Shown here piece after piece: positions 4,288-5,557 of a stretch of DNA of 5,557 nucleotides (positions are counted from its first letter, which is position 1; each line of letters opens with the position of its first letter). This DNA is from Prevotellaceae bacterium (lineage in GTDB: Bacteria; Bacteroidota; Bacteroidia; Bacteroidales; UBA932). A program made the position numbers and the translations under genes. The notes beneath the pieces are model-generated. The model was given only the letters and a program-made list of their open reading frames with translations, had not been told where the DNA came from and searched no databases. The DNA is taken from assembly GCA_031268055.1 (NCBI GenBank), contig JAIRXY010000062.1, positions 1 to 5,557 on the forward strand. Direction: 5' to 3'.

Positions 4288-5557
4288 CTTGTATTTTCTT
4301 TTGTCGCGCCTGAACATCCTGCGCCGACAGCAAGCCTTTTTTTATCGAAATTTCGCTGATAGCTCCCGTAAAGTGCAGGTTTCTTCTTCCGTCGCTGGCA
4401 ATGTAGAAGCGGCTATCGGTGGACGCTATCGGGGCGGGTATGATGTAGTGGTTGAGCAAATTCCCGTCTACGAAAATGGAGAGCATGCTTTTGTTCGCCT
4501 GCAGCGCCAGGTAGTGCCACCTGTCCGGTTTAAGCTGAAGGGGAACGCCCCAGCTCTTACCCCACTGAAACAAGTACTGCTCCGGCGCGCCGTTATTCAG
4601 GAACCACACGCCGGAGCTGTCGTTGTAGTTGCTAAAGAGGGTACCTGCTTGGTAGGCCTGCTTGCCGGCAAAAAAGACAAGCTCTATCGACAGCTGGTCG
4701 TCCCACGCCAAAGGCTCTTTTCCCTTGATGGCGCAATGAATCCTCCGGTTGAGCGAGGAGGTGTCGTCGCTGAACTTTTCGTAAACCAGCGCCTGCGGGC
4801 TTTGGCTGCTGTCCAGCACAGGCTGCTCCAGCGTGCGGTAGGTGCGCTTTTTCATGTAGGACATCTGCTCGTTGGCCGTATCCACGCTGTAGGTGGCGCA
4901 CATGGCGGCGTTGACGCCCTGCACGTAGGGGTAGTAAAACTTTGTTGGCTCAATGAAAACATCAGAAGAATCCAAGAGTATTCGGTTTTGCAGGCGCGTG
5001 CAGTTTTCGATGGTAAATATGTCGATGATAGACGGGTTGAAGGCCGAGCGCTTTTTGGTGAAGTCGAAGTATAACGATTGGAACTTGTTGCTGGTGTGAA
5101 TGTAGATTTTTTCGGTGGTTTTCGGCAGGTTGCTTTTGATAAAGGCAATGTTGCCTTCTACCACCTGCTGCTCGCTGAGGTTGGCCTTTTTGTCTGCCTT
5201 TTGCTCGTAGAGGGATTTCCACCTACTCTGATGGCGAAAAAGGTCAATGCCGGAAAAGCCCAGCACAGCAACAATGACGACAACAGCTAAGTGAAACGGC
5301 AGCAGGCTGCTTAGCGGAGCGCGAGCCTTGACCTTTTCGAGCAAGATGTCCGCAAAGATGGCCAAAAGAATAATGGCGTTGCCCGATATGGCTATCAGGC
5401 TCCAGTTGTGGCTTCTGCTCTGAAAGTAGGTAAACAGACCGATGCCCATGATGGAGAGCAGGAAGATAAAGGTAGACCTGCGGGTGAGGGTAGGCTTGTT
5501 GAAAAGCGCCTGTATAGCGTAAATCAAGCCAACCAAGTAAACCAGCACGACAAAATT
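4277..5557 (-). CDS. Polytopic membrane protein with C-terminal LamG/concanavalin-like domain (5' end outside window)
   Basis: Only the C-terminal part, about 426 residues, is present. The frame is open to the window edge and the first possible start inside is a GTG within a hydrophobic segment, so the true start lies beyond. Four hydrophobic segments are visible (about 5501-5557, 5422-5470, 5339-5398 and 5240-5299). A basic loop (NKPTLTRRS) follows the first, and YFQSRSHNWSL ends the second and enters the third. A soluble region follows, with no motif I recognise to about 4750. From there to about 4290 is a probable LamG jelly-roll: WDDQLSIELVFF, DRWHYLALQANKSMLSIFVDGN, then FTGAISEISIKKGLLSAQDVQ, the usual end of such domains. 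The RSH-containing loop and membrane layout recall GT-C type glycosyltransferases or polymerase-like envelope proteins, but this is weak. LamG folds often bind glycans, and the soluble part is probably periplasmic. Placement beside rfbFG hints at surface glycan work; function is not established. Confidence 0.82.
   Translation of the reverse strand, partial: NFVVLVYLVGLIYAIQALFNKPTLTRRSTFIFLLSIMGIGLFTYFQSRSHNWSLIAISGNAIILLAIFADILLEKVKARAPLSSLLPFHLAVVVIVAVLGFSGIDLFRHQSRWKSLYEQKADKKANLSEQQVVEGNIAFIKSNLPKTTEKIYIHTSNKFQSLYFDFTKKRSAFNPSIIDIFTIENCTRLQNRILLDSSDVFIEPTKFYYPYVQGVNAAMCATYSVDTANEQMSYMKKRTYRTLEQPVLDSSQSPQALVYEKFSDDTSSLNRRIHCAIKGKEPLAWDDQLSIELVFFAGKQAYQAGTLFSNYNDSSGVWFLNNGAPEQYLFQWGKSWGVPLQLKPDRWHYLALQANKSMLSIFVDGNLLNHYIIPAPIASTDSRFYIASDGRRNLHFTGAISEISIKKGLLSAQDVQARQKKIQAQL

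Noticed and set aside
4289..5074. A 261-codon open frame on the + strand opposite the membrane-protein gene.
   Set aside because: It is antisense to a gene with clear membrane segments and LamG motifs. The translation is rich in V, R, G and A with no recognisable domain, typical of a shadow frame in GC-rich coding DNA.

Overview
The window looks like a chromosomal segment of a Bacteroidota bacterium, probably Bacteroidales-like, with moderate to high GC in its genes. Three things suggest this. The lipid A hydrolase and CDP-glucose proteins read like members of that phylum. Start codons are preceded by A/T-rich leaders instead of Shine-Dalgarno motifs. The rfbF leader carries a perfect Bacteroidota-type -7 box (TAnnTTTG). 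Genus cannot be determined from the sequence alone.

Layout. (1) 14-760 (+): LpxH-type UDP-2,3-diacylglucosamine hydrolase, a lipid A biosynthesis enzyme. (2) 761-1074: a 314-base gene-free stretch built from several kinds of repeat. These are a 7-bp tandem repeat that forms the lpxH stop codon, a 9-nt-periodic T-rich run, and a 186-bp element bounded by 26-bp imperfect inverted repeats (14 bp of them perfect) with a second inverted repeat inside. (3) 1075-2322 (+): a complete single-chain M16 zinc peptidase without a signal peptide. (4) 2350-4190 (-): rfbG and rfbF, convergent with the peptidase. They overlap by 7 nt and encode the first two committed steps from glucose-1-phosphate to CDP-4-keto-6-deoxyglucose. 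(5) 4191-4276: a short intergenic region with a probable terminator for the gene upstream and a promoter for rfbFG. (6) 4277 to the window edge (-): the C-terminal part of a polytopic membrane protein ending in a LamG/concanavalin-like domain. Its start lies outside the window.

How they work together. LpxH and the RfbF/RfbG pair both serve the outer leaflet of the outer membrane (lipid A, and a 6-deoxy or 3,6-dideoxyhexose for O-antigen or another glycan). The membrane protein next to rfbFG may belong to the same surface-glycan theme, but that is inference from position. The gene that normally consumes CDP-4-keto-6-deoxyglucose (rfbH or an equivalent) is not adjacent. The M16 peptidase has no evident functional link to its neighbours.

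I see no convincing new multi-gene system. The items most worth following are the nested inverted-repeat element at 870-1055, the LamG-tailed membrane protein, and the rfbFG pair lacking its usual downstream gene.
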